Source: Lineus longissimus
Taxonomy: Eukaryota; Nemertea; Pilidiophora; Heteronemertea; Lineidae
Length of the DNA stretch: 60,000 bases
Direction of reading: 5' to 3'
Assembly: GCF_910592395.1 (NCBI RefSeq)
Contig: NC_088319.1
Location: 17,548,001 to 17,608,000 of the forward strand
In this document: positions 1 through 14,100 of the stretch, in pieces
Position numbering within the stretch: the stretch's first letter is position 1
Layout: every line of letters begins with the position of its first letter
Position numbers and translations under genes: made by a program
Notes under the pieces: model-generated
Told to the model about the DNA's origin: nothing
Database searches by the model: none
Seen by the model: the letters and a program-made list of their open reading frames with translations, nothing else

Positions 1-72
1 GTGACTGCATCTGCTACGATGGATGAACTGTATCTGCAGTCAATGATGCCATGACACAATCAATGCAAGTAA

Positions 73-252
73 ATGATGCAATGTGTCATGATGCAATGTG
101 TCATGATGCAATGTGTCATGATGCAATGTGTCATGATGCAATGTGTCATGATGCAATGTGTCATGATGCAATGTGTCATGATGCAATGTGTCATGATGCA
201 ATGTGTCATGATGCAATGTGTCATGATGCAATGTGTCATGATGCAATGTGTC
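73..252. repeat. 15-bp tandem array, 12 perfect copies
   Basis: Twelve identical 15-bp units (ATGATGCAATGTGTC). The unit is a multiple of three without a stop in several frames, so both strands show spurious open frames of repeating pentapeptides here. No start context, splice site or homology supports translation. It is a simple minisatellite in intergenic DNA. Confidence 0.95.
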
Positions 253-255
253 GTG

Positions 256-2043
256 ATGCATAGCGGTCTAGTGCCACCAAAAGCCAACCCACAGCAATAT
301 CATACCGATGAAACTTCAATTTGACAGTAGTGACAGAAGGGTGATTATCAAATTGTATAGGCCTATCACACATAGACTGAATGTTAAAGGGTTGATAAAT
401 TTCAATGGAACACCAAACCACTTTCATGACAGACAGGTGAATGGGCACTGCAACAAACAAAATCTTGAAATGGGCTTTTCATCTTTTGTCACGGTATTTT
501 CAGCGGTGTCTGGTCTCTAATCTGCATGTAAGCAAATCTAGTATTAGCACAAGATTATAATTGGTCATTAGTGCAGGAAAGACTTTACTCGTGCCTTGGT
601 TCTGTGGGCAAATGTTCAATCTATTTGTTGTAATTCTTTAATCATCTTGTGTTCCTTGCAACGTTGCCCTTGATGACAGCTTGATCAATAACAGAAGGAG
701 AAAATCCTTGGCAAATCTCAGAAGAGGGCACATGAGGGCAAGAATCAGAAACAAGAAATATTGTTCCCCTGGCCTGATCAGACATCACATTCAGAGAAAC
801 CATGCAAATATCAGGCCGAGCCTCTAAGCTAGAATTATCATGTATTTCAGCGAATCTCTCTCACAATGTGTGAGCCATTAGGTATATATTATGATACCAG
901 GCCTCAGTATTTGTATGAAATATGAATAAATTCCACACAACTTGGAGACGTCCTTCATGTCAGGTGAGGACATCCGTCAGATACCTTCACCCATCACAGA
1001 CAGTTAAGCTGAGTTGTTTTGAGGGCAGGGGGAGTACTGGGGGAGAACTGGCTCTTGCTCCCAGCCCATGTGAGACCTGTGACTGCAGAATGAGAACTGG
1101 CTCTTGCTCCCAGCCCCTGTGAGACCTGTGACTGCAGAATGAGAACTGGCTCTTGCTCCCAGCCCCTGTGAGACCTGTGACTGCAGAATGAGTCGTGCCT
1201 TGGATCGATTGATCAGGTTGTCAGTGGGAAAGCTCTCGTCCAGCCCTACAAAACCATGGATTCTCTGTACGGAAGGGCAGAACTGATATTACCAACTGAT
1301 ACCTCAGATATGAATGGGACTTGATGTGTCCGTTTGGAGTCTGCCTGATGCACAGCCCGGTGGTATTTTCTCAACGGCCAGTTGATATGTTCACGTGTTT
1401 ACCTAAGAGTATAAGAGTAAACAAACGAAGCCTCAGGCAAGAAAGTTATTGGCGAACTTTACGATATTCCAATAGAAACCATCGAGAAACATGCAAATAG
1501 CAAACTCAATTTCACGCTGAGAGCCCAGCGTCAATGCACAGTTCATCTTGTACATTTGTTTTAGAATACACAGTCATGTTCGTGTGAAATCATTTACAAG
1601 TATCATACAGTCTATCGAGGATTAGAAATGCACTGTTTCATCTGTACAAGAGTATTCACCCGAAGCATAACAAATCGAAAGTAGTTTTCACTTGAAATTG
1701 ATATAAAATGCACCGTATAATAGTAGAATATGTCATTAATTGTATCGTACTGTGGACAAAAAGGTATACCATCATATCTATGTTCAGAGTAAAAAAGAAT
1801 CTTTTCGACATAAATCATCAATAGCATGATAGAATGTGTCTAAAGAACCAATAAAGTCTATGAGTTTCCTTTCAAGTAACATTGGAATAGAATAAAGTAT
1901 ACACAACTATAAAAGACATATAAAAGACATATTGATACAATTGCGTGATTTGAGATCTTATTGATTGGTAGGCCTTTGCAAGTTGAAAGCTGTTGTTCGT
2001 TTGTGACGGGCTGTGGGTTGGGCAGCGGCGGACGTGTTTGGCG
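256..2043. other. Intergenic region and 5' flank of CROCC
   Basis: I see no gene here. Open frames are short and lack homology or codon bias. It holds the 49-bp array at 1043-1189 and, just before 2044, a GC-richer stretch that is probably the 5' UTR of the most upstream CROCC transcript. No convincing TATA box or X-box was seen within the last 500 bases. Confidence 0.6.
1043..1189. repeat. 49-bp tandem repeat, 3 copies
   Basis: Three consecutive 49-bp units starting at 1043, 1092 and 1141, each beginning GAGAACTGGCTCTTGCTCCC. The first copy differs from the others at one base. It is a minisatellite of no evident function. Confidence 0.9.
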
Positions 2044-2154
2044 ATGGACGAGCAAGGACACACAGACGACCAGCGTGAACAACCCGAGGACGCACTGTCA
2101 GACGTTAAAGAGGAAGTGGAGGAAGTCACCTCAGCTGAGGAGAATTTCCAAGAG
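2044..2154 (+). CDS. CROCC: CROCC candidate first exon 1a, acidic head
   Basis: The ATG sits in a good context (GCGATGG). It encodes 37 residues beginning MDEQGHTDDQ and ending SAEENFQE, then donor GTATGG in phase 0. The head is strongly acidic. Phase fits exon 2 at 14472, giving ENFQE|KLEDSVL. It is the most upstream coding exon I can support, with a 12.3-kb first intron. Real coding status rests on start context, donor and phase; homology is weak. Confidence 0.7.
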
Positions 2155-5100
2155 GTATGGCTGACATTTCGCATTTATTTCGTTTTAGTTTTTGTACAAT
2201 CATATTCGAATCTTCAAAACAAATTGATTGTCAGCTTTTTGTTCAACATAAGTCCATCATTTATACTGTAGACATGACTTTCTACACGCCTTCTGGTCTT
2301 GAAATCACTCTCCAGATCTAAGCATTTACTTCAACATTAGAAGGGTAACAACTTCTTGGTACTGCAGGTATTACTTCATATTTTGTTTGTATCTTGTTGT
2401 TTCTGAGCACAAGTTATCTGCCAGTTTGGATGTTTCAGAGTTTAGAGTAACAATAACAACCAAAAACTGCAATGAAAAGTCAATGTAAACTATTTCCAAA
2501 ATCAATCAACTCCATGGCAGCAAGCCTCAGTGAGGCGAACAATGGTGGATATAACATCCTAGTACACAACTTCAACTAAAATGCACACATAGCAACCAAA
2601 AGGCCCACTCCAAGGTATATTTATCTGTGTCAACTGATTTCCATAAACATGTAAAACGAGACCCATGTCTGCGTATTCTGGGATGAAATGGAGATCATTT
2701 TTTCACTCATCTTCTCCTGTAAATATGAAAACAATTTGAGCCCCATTAGCAGGTTTTCAAATACAGTTTTTGATCAAATACAGGATTTGATCTGGGTTAG
2801 AGAGCATGCCTTTTGACGTGAGAAACCAAGGTCACCTTACAAGGTCAGCTACCTTCTAACACTTTCAAGGTCATACTCTAGGTCAATATCTTATATGGAG
2901 AAATTTTGTCTCTAGACGTAGTGACCTTGTATATCCAAGGTAGGAGTTATTGGCAAACGGTTTTATGCCCATGACTAGCAAACCGTCTAAACCTTTTTTT
3001 ATTCCAAATCTTTACTTGCGGTAGAAGAGCACGTCTCATCTATGACATGCTCTATGAATTATGATGATTATTTAGACTAGCCATTGAAGATTAAAAAGTT
3101 CTCAAGACTGGGCCGGAACCTTTTCACAATTCATTTCTATAACTGTATACATGCATTGTAGAAAACCAACCACCGTAATAATAAGACTTATTTCATTCTG
3201 TGGTTTGCGTGGGTAGAATTTAATTTGAGATGGACAGAGATTTTTGATAAATGGTTGTCTGAATGGTTAAAAGGTGTCATTGCTAGTCGTTCATTGACTG
3301 GTCTGTAGATCTATCTAGGCATATGTGGCTGAGGTGCTGTTATTCAGGCATTTTTGTCATTACCAGGCATTTCCCTAAACTATCTTTGGTCATAGCCAAG
3401 ACAGTCCCCGGCCTACTATTTCAAAACTAAACATCGCTGGCCTTCCAGCTTACATATCATAATAGATATAATATAAAGTAGGATAAAGTCAATCTTGTCA
3501 TAACCCCTGGTTTGAATCTAGGCCTGTCCCAGAGACTAAGCCAACAAACTAAGCCTCAGTACAGAGACTAGAGGTGAACATAAGCCGAGAGCTAGGCCTG
3601 GGACTGGTGACCAGGGAACGGGACGGCAAGGTAAGTTCTCCAATTTGACGTTTTTTTATGTTCTCATCGGAATTCCTGGAGATAGATATTCAACAGACCA
3701 TTCTCACAACATTTGGTGCTATTTTATGTCACAAGAAGCCATAAAAGATCTACCCAATTTTCTCTTTACTGCCCTTTTCAATCTAAACTCTACAAATTTC
3801 ACCAAAAAATACTATTCTTGTCATTGACATTGCATTGTGAAGAGTCCGAGAGACATCATATGGATGTGAATACCATTTCAAAATCATTTTATCTGCGATT
3901 TTATGTGCCATTCTGTCGTTCTCTTAAAGCCATCAGACTCACAATCAAATAAAATGTCAACTAGTTCAGACATTCAGAATATTGCTTACTAAACCTCTTA
4001 GCATTACATGTTCAATATGGCCTATACCCTTAGCATAGTTATAGAGATTATAGGCCCCTACCCAGGAAGGATAAAAGCCAAAGGCATGATAGTAGACTAC
4101 TTTCACAAACCAGGCCACACTGCATCTTAATTGAGAGCTGATTGGTCAGGGAAACCGCAGGTGAGGCGAGACTTATATGGCCTATCTGGTCTCGATTCAA
4201 TCTCAGAATCGAAAAACGTCTAAACTTATCTTACACGATTTCCCCGTGGCAAGACACATCACAAGGAGACACCCCATCAGATGTCTTGCGACATTTCCCT
4301 ATTCAAATGCGATCAAACATTTGATAAGATAGTCCCACAGTCAACCGAGACACTTTCTGCTCCAACAGACACGATATAATTTTTTTCATTTCCTGTTTTT
4401 CTACCATGCTCACAATATTCAATAACCCTGTCTGGAATCATAATTTATTTCACTTTCTTGCTGACATTGGTCTTTCTCATGGTTTGTGGATTTGAAAATA
4501 AGACCATCAATCATGGGAATATACCCATATGATAATTTAATGGTCTATACGGTCTTTTTCCGAAGGGGGGGGGTTCTACCAAAGTCAAGTTTGCTGATTT
4601 TTTCAATACGTCATAACTCTCAACATGACAGGAGCTGCAATGAACCAGTGACTCACACTTTGGCATGCGGTCAAAAGGTACCTGGTTCAAACCCCACAGT
4701 CTGCCTGAGACCTTTGGCAGTTGGGAAGAAGGGATTCTATGCAGGGTCCAAATGAATATGTGAAACCTTTTGTGGCATTTTCAGCCAGACTTTTGAAACA
4801 AACTGTGAAAGTGACTTACATCAACAAATTGCCCAAAACAAACCAACTGGCTTTTAACGGACTTGATTTTCGCCCAAAAGTCAACAGTTTTTTATCAACA
4901 AACTGAGCCAACCTGAGTGTGAGTAATCAGAAAAGAGTAACTTTAGTTTTTTACATTGACTTACAAGGAACATTTTTGTCACCAAGGCAACCCAGACCCA
5001 TGCAGTTCCCAAACTGCATGTGCTGTGCATGTAAGCCCCCCTCCCCTCCCCGCGAGATCCTGTAGATATTCCCTAACTGGTCTTACGAGGACAAAGTCAC

Positions 5101-8100
5101 AACCAGAAGGTAAGGATAGCCGCTTGCAGCAAGTCATTCTTATTAGATCGCATCTTAAATCATCTTTTCAGGTTATTCATAGTAAATCAATTCGCTAATC
5201 CTTCTTATTCTGGTCATTCTTATTTCTCAATGGGAGGCAATTGGCTCATATTGATCACAAACACAGTGACTAGGAGATAGTGGTAGGGGATTTAGAGGCG
5301 TACTTGGTGGCTGGGGACAGTTCAGCTCAGAGGAAGCAAAGAGAGAGCTACTGTGTACATTTCATGCAGAGACAAGAATGTGGCCATCCATTTCTTTGTT
5401 TCGGATACTTCCCCCAACACCTTTGCCGCCATCATATAATTTGAATTCTGAAGTGCTATTGAGTACCAACAGGAGATGTGGTGAAATGTCTTGTGAATGG
5501 AATGTGTTTGATGGTTTTGACCTGTCAGGATACACTCAGGATACAGTGTGTGGAAATACTCAAATGATTTTCAAAAGTTTATTTTGACGGAATAGTTCAG
5601 CCCATTCTTCATTCAGTATAAGATGGAACAAATAACCATGCCTAAAACCAAGCTGTTGAGAGGTTGAAACTTCTGAAAAGTCATTGCCTCTGCTACGAGA
5701 ATTCGAAACATGAAGACAGAGGATATATATGTAGCTAGTTCGTAGGTCAAGGACACTTGTAGCTAAACAGCGATGCTGTGCATCAGGGCACTCAACGGTG
5801 TCCCAAGACCACCGGTAACGCCACAGGATAGCGTGCTACGTGGGGCTGAGGGGGGTCGGCCCGAGCAGCTCCCTCCAAGGGGAGTCACAACAACAACCAG
5901 TACATTGAGTACAGTATGCAAGACTATGGAAATGAATGTGATCACATGGGTAGGTTGAGATAGTAGAGATAGTCATAAGTTTGTTAGAAATAGAATTGTT
6001 GATTTAGGACTCTTTTCCCTATTTCTTTTCCCTGAAATGACCGTCAACCTTGTCATGATATTCAAATCCTTAGCTATATAGGCCTAGGTGTGTGTTGATG
6101 CCATTCTAGACAATGCCAATAATGACCCAGTGTTATGTTTGGAGAATACTTCAGACCACATCCCTCACTCTCACCCCCACGATGTAAAATAAAAACCTTC
6201 TAGTAAGCTTTGTTTGCATCACACCCTGGGCTTCAGGATGTTTTTACTTTGTGCCTATCAAACTACAAGTGAGTTTTAGGCCATTTTCCTCAAGAATGTC
6301 GCTGCAAAACCCACAAGGGCAAACATGGTGAAGGGCATAGACTGTGTTCAAAGCAATGAGAGCACTTCATGCAGCTAATACTCACACATCGGTGTTAAAA
6401 TTGATTGAAAATAGCAAGTCTGTTGCAATTTGTAGTACGCTAACCCAGGAGGTACGCGGGTAAATCAATCACCTAATCAACGTGATATAAGGGGATTTGA
6501 TCAAGTCCATTTATCGAACACTAACATGATTGATTGATTTTGACTGCGCTAAGAACTTAATCATATACATACAGGCAATGTAGTTACTTTGTATATGGTC
6601 AATGGATGTGGACAAACTATTAACACTAGCACCAGGCACACACAAGAGAAAAGCTCAAAAAGCGTAAAGAGCTTTCATGTTTTGTGTTTTATGAGAGAGT
6701 GTATATTGATTAACCGGTCGGGTATCTTCTCTCTGAAATGAGAATTTGGGGGGCACAATCTTGTGGTTAGACTTAGCACGCATCAATACGACACATGCTC
6801 TCATCTCTAGAAATACCCCCCCCCCCCCCCCCATTGAATTAAACCTATGGGGAAACTATCACCAATAGAGAATATGATTATACTGCAAATTAAAAATTCC
6901 AAAGTACCACATTATCAATCAATACCATAGTGTGACATAAATCATCACCATGACAACTGTTATTTTTCCATATCTCGTTACAAATCAATAAAGTGGATCT
7001 TGAGAGATATGAAAACAACAATAACGATTAGTAAGTTTCCACGGTAACAATGTAAATACGTTGTAACCGCTATTCTGGCTGCAACCTTGAGGCCATGATA
7101 TCTGCACCCTGTCGCCAATTACCATCGGCATGACAGCTTGGGTTAAAGATGGCTTTCTGTATTATGTGAGTAAGGTTGTCACGTTGGAGGAGGGAGTGGT
7201 GCCAAGGACAGATGATGGCTGGGAGGCGGCAGAGCTACAGGATGTTATCCAGGTAACCTTTCACTAATGAGCTTTTCATTATGGATTTGTTGCAAAGACT
7301 CACAGCGGGTACTGTAGTACAGTCAGTGTCTGGGAGATGGAAGGTGTTAATGTATGGGCTACAATAGATCACACTCTTGGCTGCGGGGGGGAGGGGGGGC
7401 AAGCTGAAGGTTATCAGAAACCTTCTTCTGGTCGTATGTCTTACTCAAAGTTTAAGTACAAGCTGAAGATCACTCACAACAGACTTTGATGAAAGTGCCA
7501 AGTGAGGCAATGTGACTTGTCACCAGCAATTGAACTGTCAAGAAATCAAACCCACAATGTAAGTCATACCTTCCAAATGACAAATCTGAATGCTGCGTTG
7601 ATCTCTGGCTCATACTTGGTCAGGAGATGCGGCTGGAAGAAAACAAACACTTTGCTGACGCAAGAGAAGAGAGCGGGTAGTGTGGGGATCCCATCGCATC
7701 AAATAGTTGCTGGTTCAAACCGGCCGTATCATCAGCGTTTTGTCCCCCGATTTCTCAAGCTCTAACTTGGATGATGGAAGAGCTATAGCTTCAGTTTTGT
7801 AGGCCAACTTGTTACCCAAGACTGCCTCTTTTTCGATCTGTTCTTTGGAGAACTTTTAGAATATTGTGTACCATTCAAGTTCGGATCAGAAAGGTCAGAA
7901 TGGCAGGTAAGGATTCGCTACAGTAGGCCCGTTATTGTGGCACATGAAGTCATTTCCACATGTTCTTTGGACATTCCGTTGACTGGAAACCAAACAGTTG
8001 CTTACTTTGAAATATTTGAAGACATTGCGAAACTGTGCTGAGAAAATGTTGTGTATTTCATGGTCTAGTTCTGAAGCATCCAACTGGAATCAAGAAGAAA

Positions 8101-11100
8101 GAAGATTGTATTCTCTGGGACTGGACTGGTGGTTCTGGAAGAAGTGTTTGCTCTTGACGAATAGTCTTGTGAGCTTCCATCAAATATGCCTCTTCGTCAG
8201 TTGGTTGGGGCACTGACTGGAGACCTTGCTCTGAACTGGTCTTGAGCCATAGAGTAGGAAAGTGACTTGCCAAAGGTCACATGCTGATTGCTATCATGTC
8301 ATGATACATGTACACAATACTATTCAATATCAAATTGCTTAGTATTCACGATAACACTACAAACTGACAATGATATGGTGAGCGAGACACTGATCTGGGC
8401 TAACACTAGAACCAAAAACTTTAGAAATTGAACCACCAAATGTCAAGAAATCAGAGTTTACCTGAGAAATACGAAGAGCAACTGAAGTCATGTCCTCCAT
8501 AGTCCAGGTTACCTCGACCCTATCCGCGGCACAGCGGAGGGTCGAGAAGGTCTCGTTGATTTACCCGAGGCGAGCCGTGTATACAGTGAATGTACTGCCA
8601 ATACCACCGCACTGGTATTCCTAGACTCGAGGTTGGCCAACTTTGTCAGAAACAGGCGATCGGATACCGGAAGCCGACGCCCCCTAATCTAGCTCATGAC
8701 GAGTGAAATGCCGTCAAGTACCAGACTCTGCTACGAATGAATGGCGGAGACTGGTGAAAGAGTCAATGACAATGCCGAAGCCCTATACAACGCAGCGTCT
8801 GATTGGTTCAGCCAGAACATTTCTAAACATAGACCAATATCATCGGGGGTGGGATTCCCAGGTTTCTCTTCAGCCAATGAAAGGGCGTGTAAGAATGGGT
8901 CAACCAGGTCATCCAAGATTGTAAACAAACGCACGTGCTTTTGTTAAAGGACAGGATGTGCACAGGCTTGCACAAAATACTAATCAGGCTTTGAATAAAT
9001 TTATGTGTGAACCGGGCCATAGCTACAATACACAGGGAATAGACCTGAGGTAAGATCGTATAACTTAGAACCCTATTTTTTTATCCCAAATGTGTCATTT
9101 CCCTGTCTCCCAACTTAACCCAGCTGTCACTGTACTGTTGGCTTCCTTAGCAACAGGGAAACGAGCAGGGGGCATCTTGGCATTCTTTGTTGTTCTTTTT
9201 TGGGTGGGCTATGTCAACCTTTGCTATAGTGTCAGACACAATGGTATAAAGCTAAGGCATGTGTCCGCCACACTCATACTATTGTCATGATTGTTCATAT
9301 ACATCAATACCCTGTCCTTAGGAGCCTTAGGCTTAGTTGTGTCCCTATTCAACACCTGTCATATATTTTCAGTTAGATCTCTCAATAAACCCCCTAGTGC
9401 CCGTTTCTTCAACATCTCTATTAGGGACACACTTGACACTGGGAAATGCCTCAGAAGAGGGGTGTCCTGGTTAGGAAGATCAAATTGATTTGATTGCCCA
9501 CTATAACTATTGGGACCCAAACTAGTATCCTCTTTGGGTTTCCTGCCAGCAGATGTGCCCCATGTTCCACTGCACCTCAGTTTAGAGAGGAAAACATGCA
9601 AGCCAGTGATACAACTAGAGATGTGTGTGCTGTTTTCAAGATATAAAATCAACATCTTCCTAATCTAATTCCCTGAGAACAATCAAAAGCATTTTTACAA
9701 TCAAATCTCAAAACTCAATTAGTGGAAAAAAAGAGTTAATAGCACTTCATTAACTCTATGTCCAAGCCAGAAACACATGGAATAGGGAGCCCAGGGTTGT
9801 CATTATTGAATATTATCCAATATCCCTGTCAAGAATCTTTGAGACAAAAGGCCACACTATAACACAACAAACCACTACCCTGTTATCAAATGACTATGAA
9901 AGTCTTGCTGTGCTGTAATTTGAGTGACAATCATTCCAGGTTTGGATATATATTTGCAAGGAGATATCATAATAAAAACGCATTAGAGCTCGCAGGAATG
10001 ATAGAAACCTATGAACACAGTCAATGTCAATCACAGACAACAAACTGAATAGGAATTGAACTCTCCAGTGGAGCAGTCAACCAATGAAACAGTCTACAAT
10101 GATATGCATCATGCATTTTGGACAATATTTTTGACCTGGTTCTGAAGATTGTGCTTTTTTTAATTCAATATGACACAGAATAGTAATATATTTGCCGATA
10201 TACTACTATGGTTTCACGGTTGGTTGTGCATTTAGGACAGCGGATAGATGTGCCTTGCACATCCAGAGACCAAGTTGTCTCGGTTTATATCTCGCTGAGA
10301 CCTAGAGCTCTGGCCGGATTATACGTCCACAGGATTAAAGATCTGTCAAATTCACCCAGAGTGGGTCTTATAAGCCAGGTAAATGTGTTTTGTTTGATAT
10401 TATTTTTATCTTTTGAAATATGACACGGTAATGTTTGAACATCGATGAGATAAAAATGCAAGATTTCATAATTTCTAAAGGCCTTTTAGTTTATAGTGGT
10501 CATCCTTGTCTGAGCATGAGGTTTTGGTTTAGATATCTCAGGCCTGGTGTAGGATTATCTTTCACAATCCTACCTATACTTCTTACTTTCATCTGAAGGT
10601 AGGTGAATTTCTCTCTGTTCTTGATCAAACAGTCAATATCTTGTGTTGTATCCTCCAGGTTGAGATTTATGTCTCCATTCACTACGTTTTGACTCATCAA
10701 GGGTTAACATTCACAAACTGATCTGGTCATAAGCTTCAAGATGTACAGGGTACACTCCTTTACAGAGTTAAAAAGTACTTTGCCTCGATAGCCCCTCAGT
10801 ACTCAGCTAGTAGAGGTGACCTTGAAATGGTTAAGTGAGGATCTTAAGGACACATACATAAGAAGCCACCATACCATGTACCAGGCCCTGTTAATTTCAG
10901 CAGTTTGAATCCAAAATCTAATTTTCACCCAAATAATGATATTGAAACAGGTTGTTTAAACATTTGCCAGGTTAATTGTTCTCTGTCACTAGTCTCACTG
11001 GAGTGCTGTCAATATGATAGGTTCACTTGTGCTTTACTAGATGGAGACACAAGTGATATCAGAGTGAGATTTCATGCCAGATCAATTTCATGGGGCAACT

Positions 11101-14100
11101 ACATGAATTATGCATGGGGGTTCTCTTGACACCTCAAATAGCTACATGAATGAATCATGATTATCAATAACATACAACACAGTGTGTTACAAAAAATATT
11201 GTCAAATATTGCAAACTCTTCTACAGACGGTCAAGTTCTGCAAAACTGTCAGTTGGAAACAATACTTCAGACACACCCTGTATTACCTGAAGTAACCCTG
11301 ATCAACACACTAATGGTAATTACACAAAATCAATTAATAATCACTTAATGATTTTCTCCCTTTATCCTGAATGGCTATTGATACACTTTATATCAGAATG
11401 GGATACCCTTTAGGAACAGTTATAAGACTTAGGTGTAAGCAACCTGTTGAATGTGACCCATAAACAAATAATGAACTTCGTTACATTTGTGGCTTGATGA
11501 ATTATTGACTTGAAATGAATTTGGACGGCTAATGAACTGGGTAACTGCATTGTGGGGTGCATGTTGCAGCAGGCATTTAGGAATTAGGTTTGCCTATGAC
11601 TGAGATGCAATATGTCGGACTATGTAAGTATTAGTCACTGCAAAACTTGTGATTCATATGTTGAGATTTACTTTTTGTTATCCTGAATTTCTCAAAGCTT
11701 TTTCATTTACTTGAGCCCATCTGATTTGATTTACCCTAGCTTCAACATTGTGAACTAATTGGATGAATTTAGGTTCCAACACCAACAGGTACCAGGCACC
11801 TCTCGAAAGTCAATTATCACGAACTTCTGAATTTCCAAATATTTATCCCCTAAATGATCTTAAATGGCTTTGTATGGGAATGGCCAACAGAATACTAAAG
11901 ATTTTATACATAAGCTTTATTCAGTTCCCAAAGTGTTTGAATAGGCTGAAATTAACTTAGGGTCCAGGTGATTATTTGTTCCGATTCATTCTTTGTCGTT
12001 AAGTAAACCTGAGACTCATTGCTTGATTGATATCCAATTGAGAATGGGTTGGGTTTTCTAGCATTCAGGATCAGGTAAGATTAAAGGTCCTCCTCACCCA
12101 GATGCAGAATCCCCTTGCCATCTATGCAATGAAAACAACTTTTAGCTAAGAGGCTGCATTTTGCACAGTCAACTAAACTAGAGAAGACAAGCCAACTCTG
12201 CACCAAATTCCTCTTGGAACATTAGCAGTGTAATCCTCTAGGTCTGGATGCTTTTTCTTACAAACTGTATTATTCATTGTCAAGATCTAACATTTACTTC
12301 CTGGGGTGGTTTTTGTAGGTGACCCGAACTTGTTGAACGACATTGATAAATCTGCCTAGAAAAACTTCATGGGGGATTGGTCCCAGGGGCTGTTTTTACA
12401 ATGGAATAAATTAGCATCAAATTTCAGTACTTCGAGATTTGGCCATAACCTAGCATTAAACTAATATCAAAATGAACATAACCTACTTAATTCCATCTTC
12501 CCACAAAGGTCGTGTTCCCCAATCCTTTGGGTACATAAATGATCATTATTTTTGAAGTGGACATAAACTTTATTTAATTAGCCAAACTGCCTGTACAACT
12601 ATGTCAGCCAAAGAGTGACTAAACACGAGGCATGGCTTGTCAAGATGTTCTTCAAAGGTCCCTGTGGTGGCATTTTTTCAGTAGGCTATTATGAAACACT
12701 GACAGAAACGTTCCAGGGTTAATGTGCAGTGGCACATGTTGGTAACTTAGCAACTCAGACGCCATCCGCAAGAGGCCGCCAAATTTGCTCTCGCCTCGAC
12801 CTGGTTTGTCACACAGCTGCTATAATTGGGCTGGGGCAATTGCGACAGGCTTGACCTTATTCTCCGTCCATCTCCGATTTCACAGCTCTCAACTGTCTAG
12901 CAGGATGACTTAGGACGGGAAAGTCTTTGCCACGTGAGGAGTGTTCGATTAGTGGCGAAACATCGGTCCAAAAAGAGCCAAAGTTTCAGGAAATTTCGCG
13001 TTGATTGACAGTTCAACATAATTGGAAATCTGTTCTGGCTGTAACATTCATCCCGGGTTTTCCCCGAACTGTGTTTCCCAAACGCTGATGTTTTTCGTTA
13101 TTCTGCCTCTTATGCACTACGGTTTCTTTTTCATGGAATAATACATCATTTGATATGTGATAAAAGGAGTTCTTTTTTGGCTGGAATCACACCGGACGAA
13201 ACATCGGGTCCAATGTCGGAAAGATTAGAAAGTGTTATTCAGGTGCATAACTTTTCTATGTTTTTCACTTTGTCCCGACTTGTTGAAATGCCTGTTTTAC
13301 TACCAACTTCATATGCTGTTTTACCATGTTTCTATAGAAACAAATACAGAATTGAGAGGTGCTGATGCAAAAGTGTATGTTGTACTTTGTGAATATGTTG
13401 TCAATATTGAAATTAATGGTTCACTGCATTCAGAAAATTGATAGTTTGTATGGTCAAATTCCACTGGTGCTGCAGTGCTCAGCTCTGCTGTCGCACACTG
13501 ACAGCACACTCTGTAAAGAAGTTGATGGGAACAACTGTCCTCAGTTAGGCCTACAGCAGTTACAGCAGTCTTTAGTTGCAGCGCAGAATATGCTTCCAGC
13601 TATCTTAATGCCCCGCCCCTGAAGATATCTTCTCGAACTAATGATCGATATATGCCATAGGGAGTGTTTCTCCTGATTTCCTTAAATTCTGATGGCCTAA
13701 AAATTAAAATCATAGTGAGTGAAATCCAGCAATCAACCTAATTACCGAAAGATTTCCAACACAATGCTCAATAGCTCACTTAAACTGTCTGTTTCTCTGC
13801 CGTCAGTGTGTTTGGTTGTTTTGGACACACTTCATTGTGACATCATCGATTGTAGCGATGGAACAACCGGCCTAGCTGTCTGATTGGTTGGCCTGATAAG
13901 TGAGTGCTGATCACCACTCTATGTCTGTTCAGCTTGGTTGGCCAAGTAGGCTGTCTCACTCGCCTCAATCAACCACTCAGTCCACTGAGCCAACAAAGAG
14001 TGAAGTTCACCAATCTTTTATTCCTTATGTAACGTATCAACTAGGCAGTGTGTATGATTACAAACACTCCTTTAACTCGTGTCATGGTTGTTGACCATAA

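Noticed and set aside
40-324. Open frames over the 15-bp array encoding repeating pentapeptides
   Set aside because: They are open on both strands only because the unit is a stop-free multiple of three. No splice or start signal and no homology.
4630-4760. tRNA-like B box (GGTTCAAACCCC at about 4684), also near 7710 and inverted near 35070
   Set aside because: No cloverleaf can be formed and no convincing A box or poly-A tail was found. They might be worn SINE pieces but cannot be supported.
9090-9290. Open frame with a hydrophobic stretch (GILAFFVVLFWVGYVNL)
   Set aside because: No signal for splicing or start beyond an ATG, no homology, and composition like surrounding intron.
10208-10378. 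57-codon ATG frame ending in CAG|GTAAAT, phase 0
   Set aside because: One in three such frames is phase 0 by chance. The peptide resembles nothing in rootletin, and no promoter signal was seen.
12741-12757. GGTAAC and AGCAAC half-sites upstream of exon 1d as an X-box
   Set aside because: The two half-sites are direct, not inverted, so they do not form an RFX X-box.
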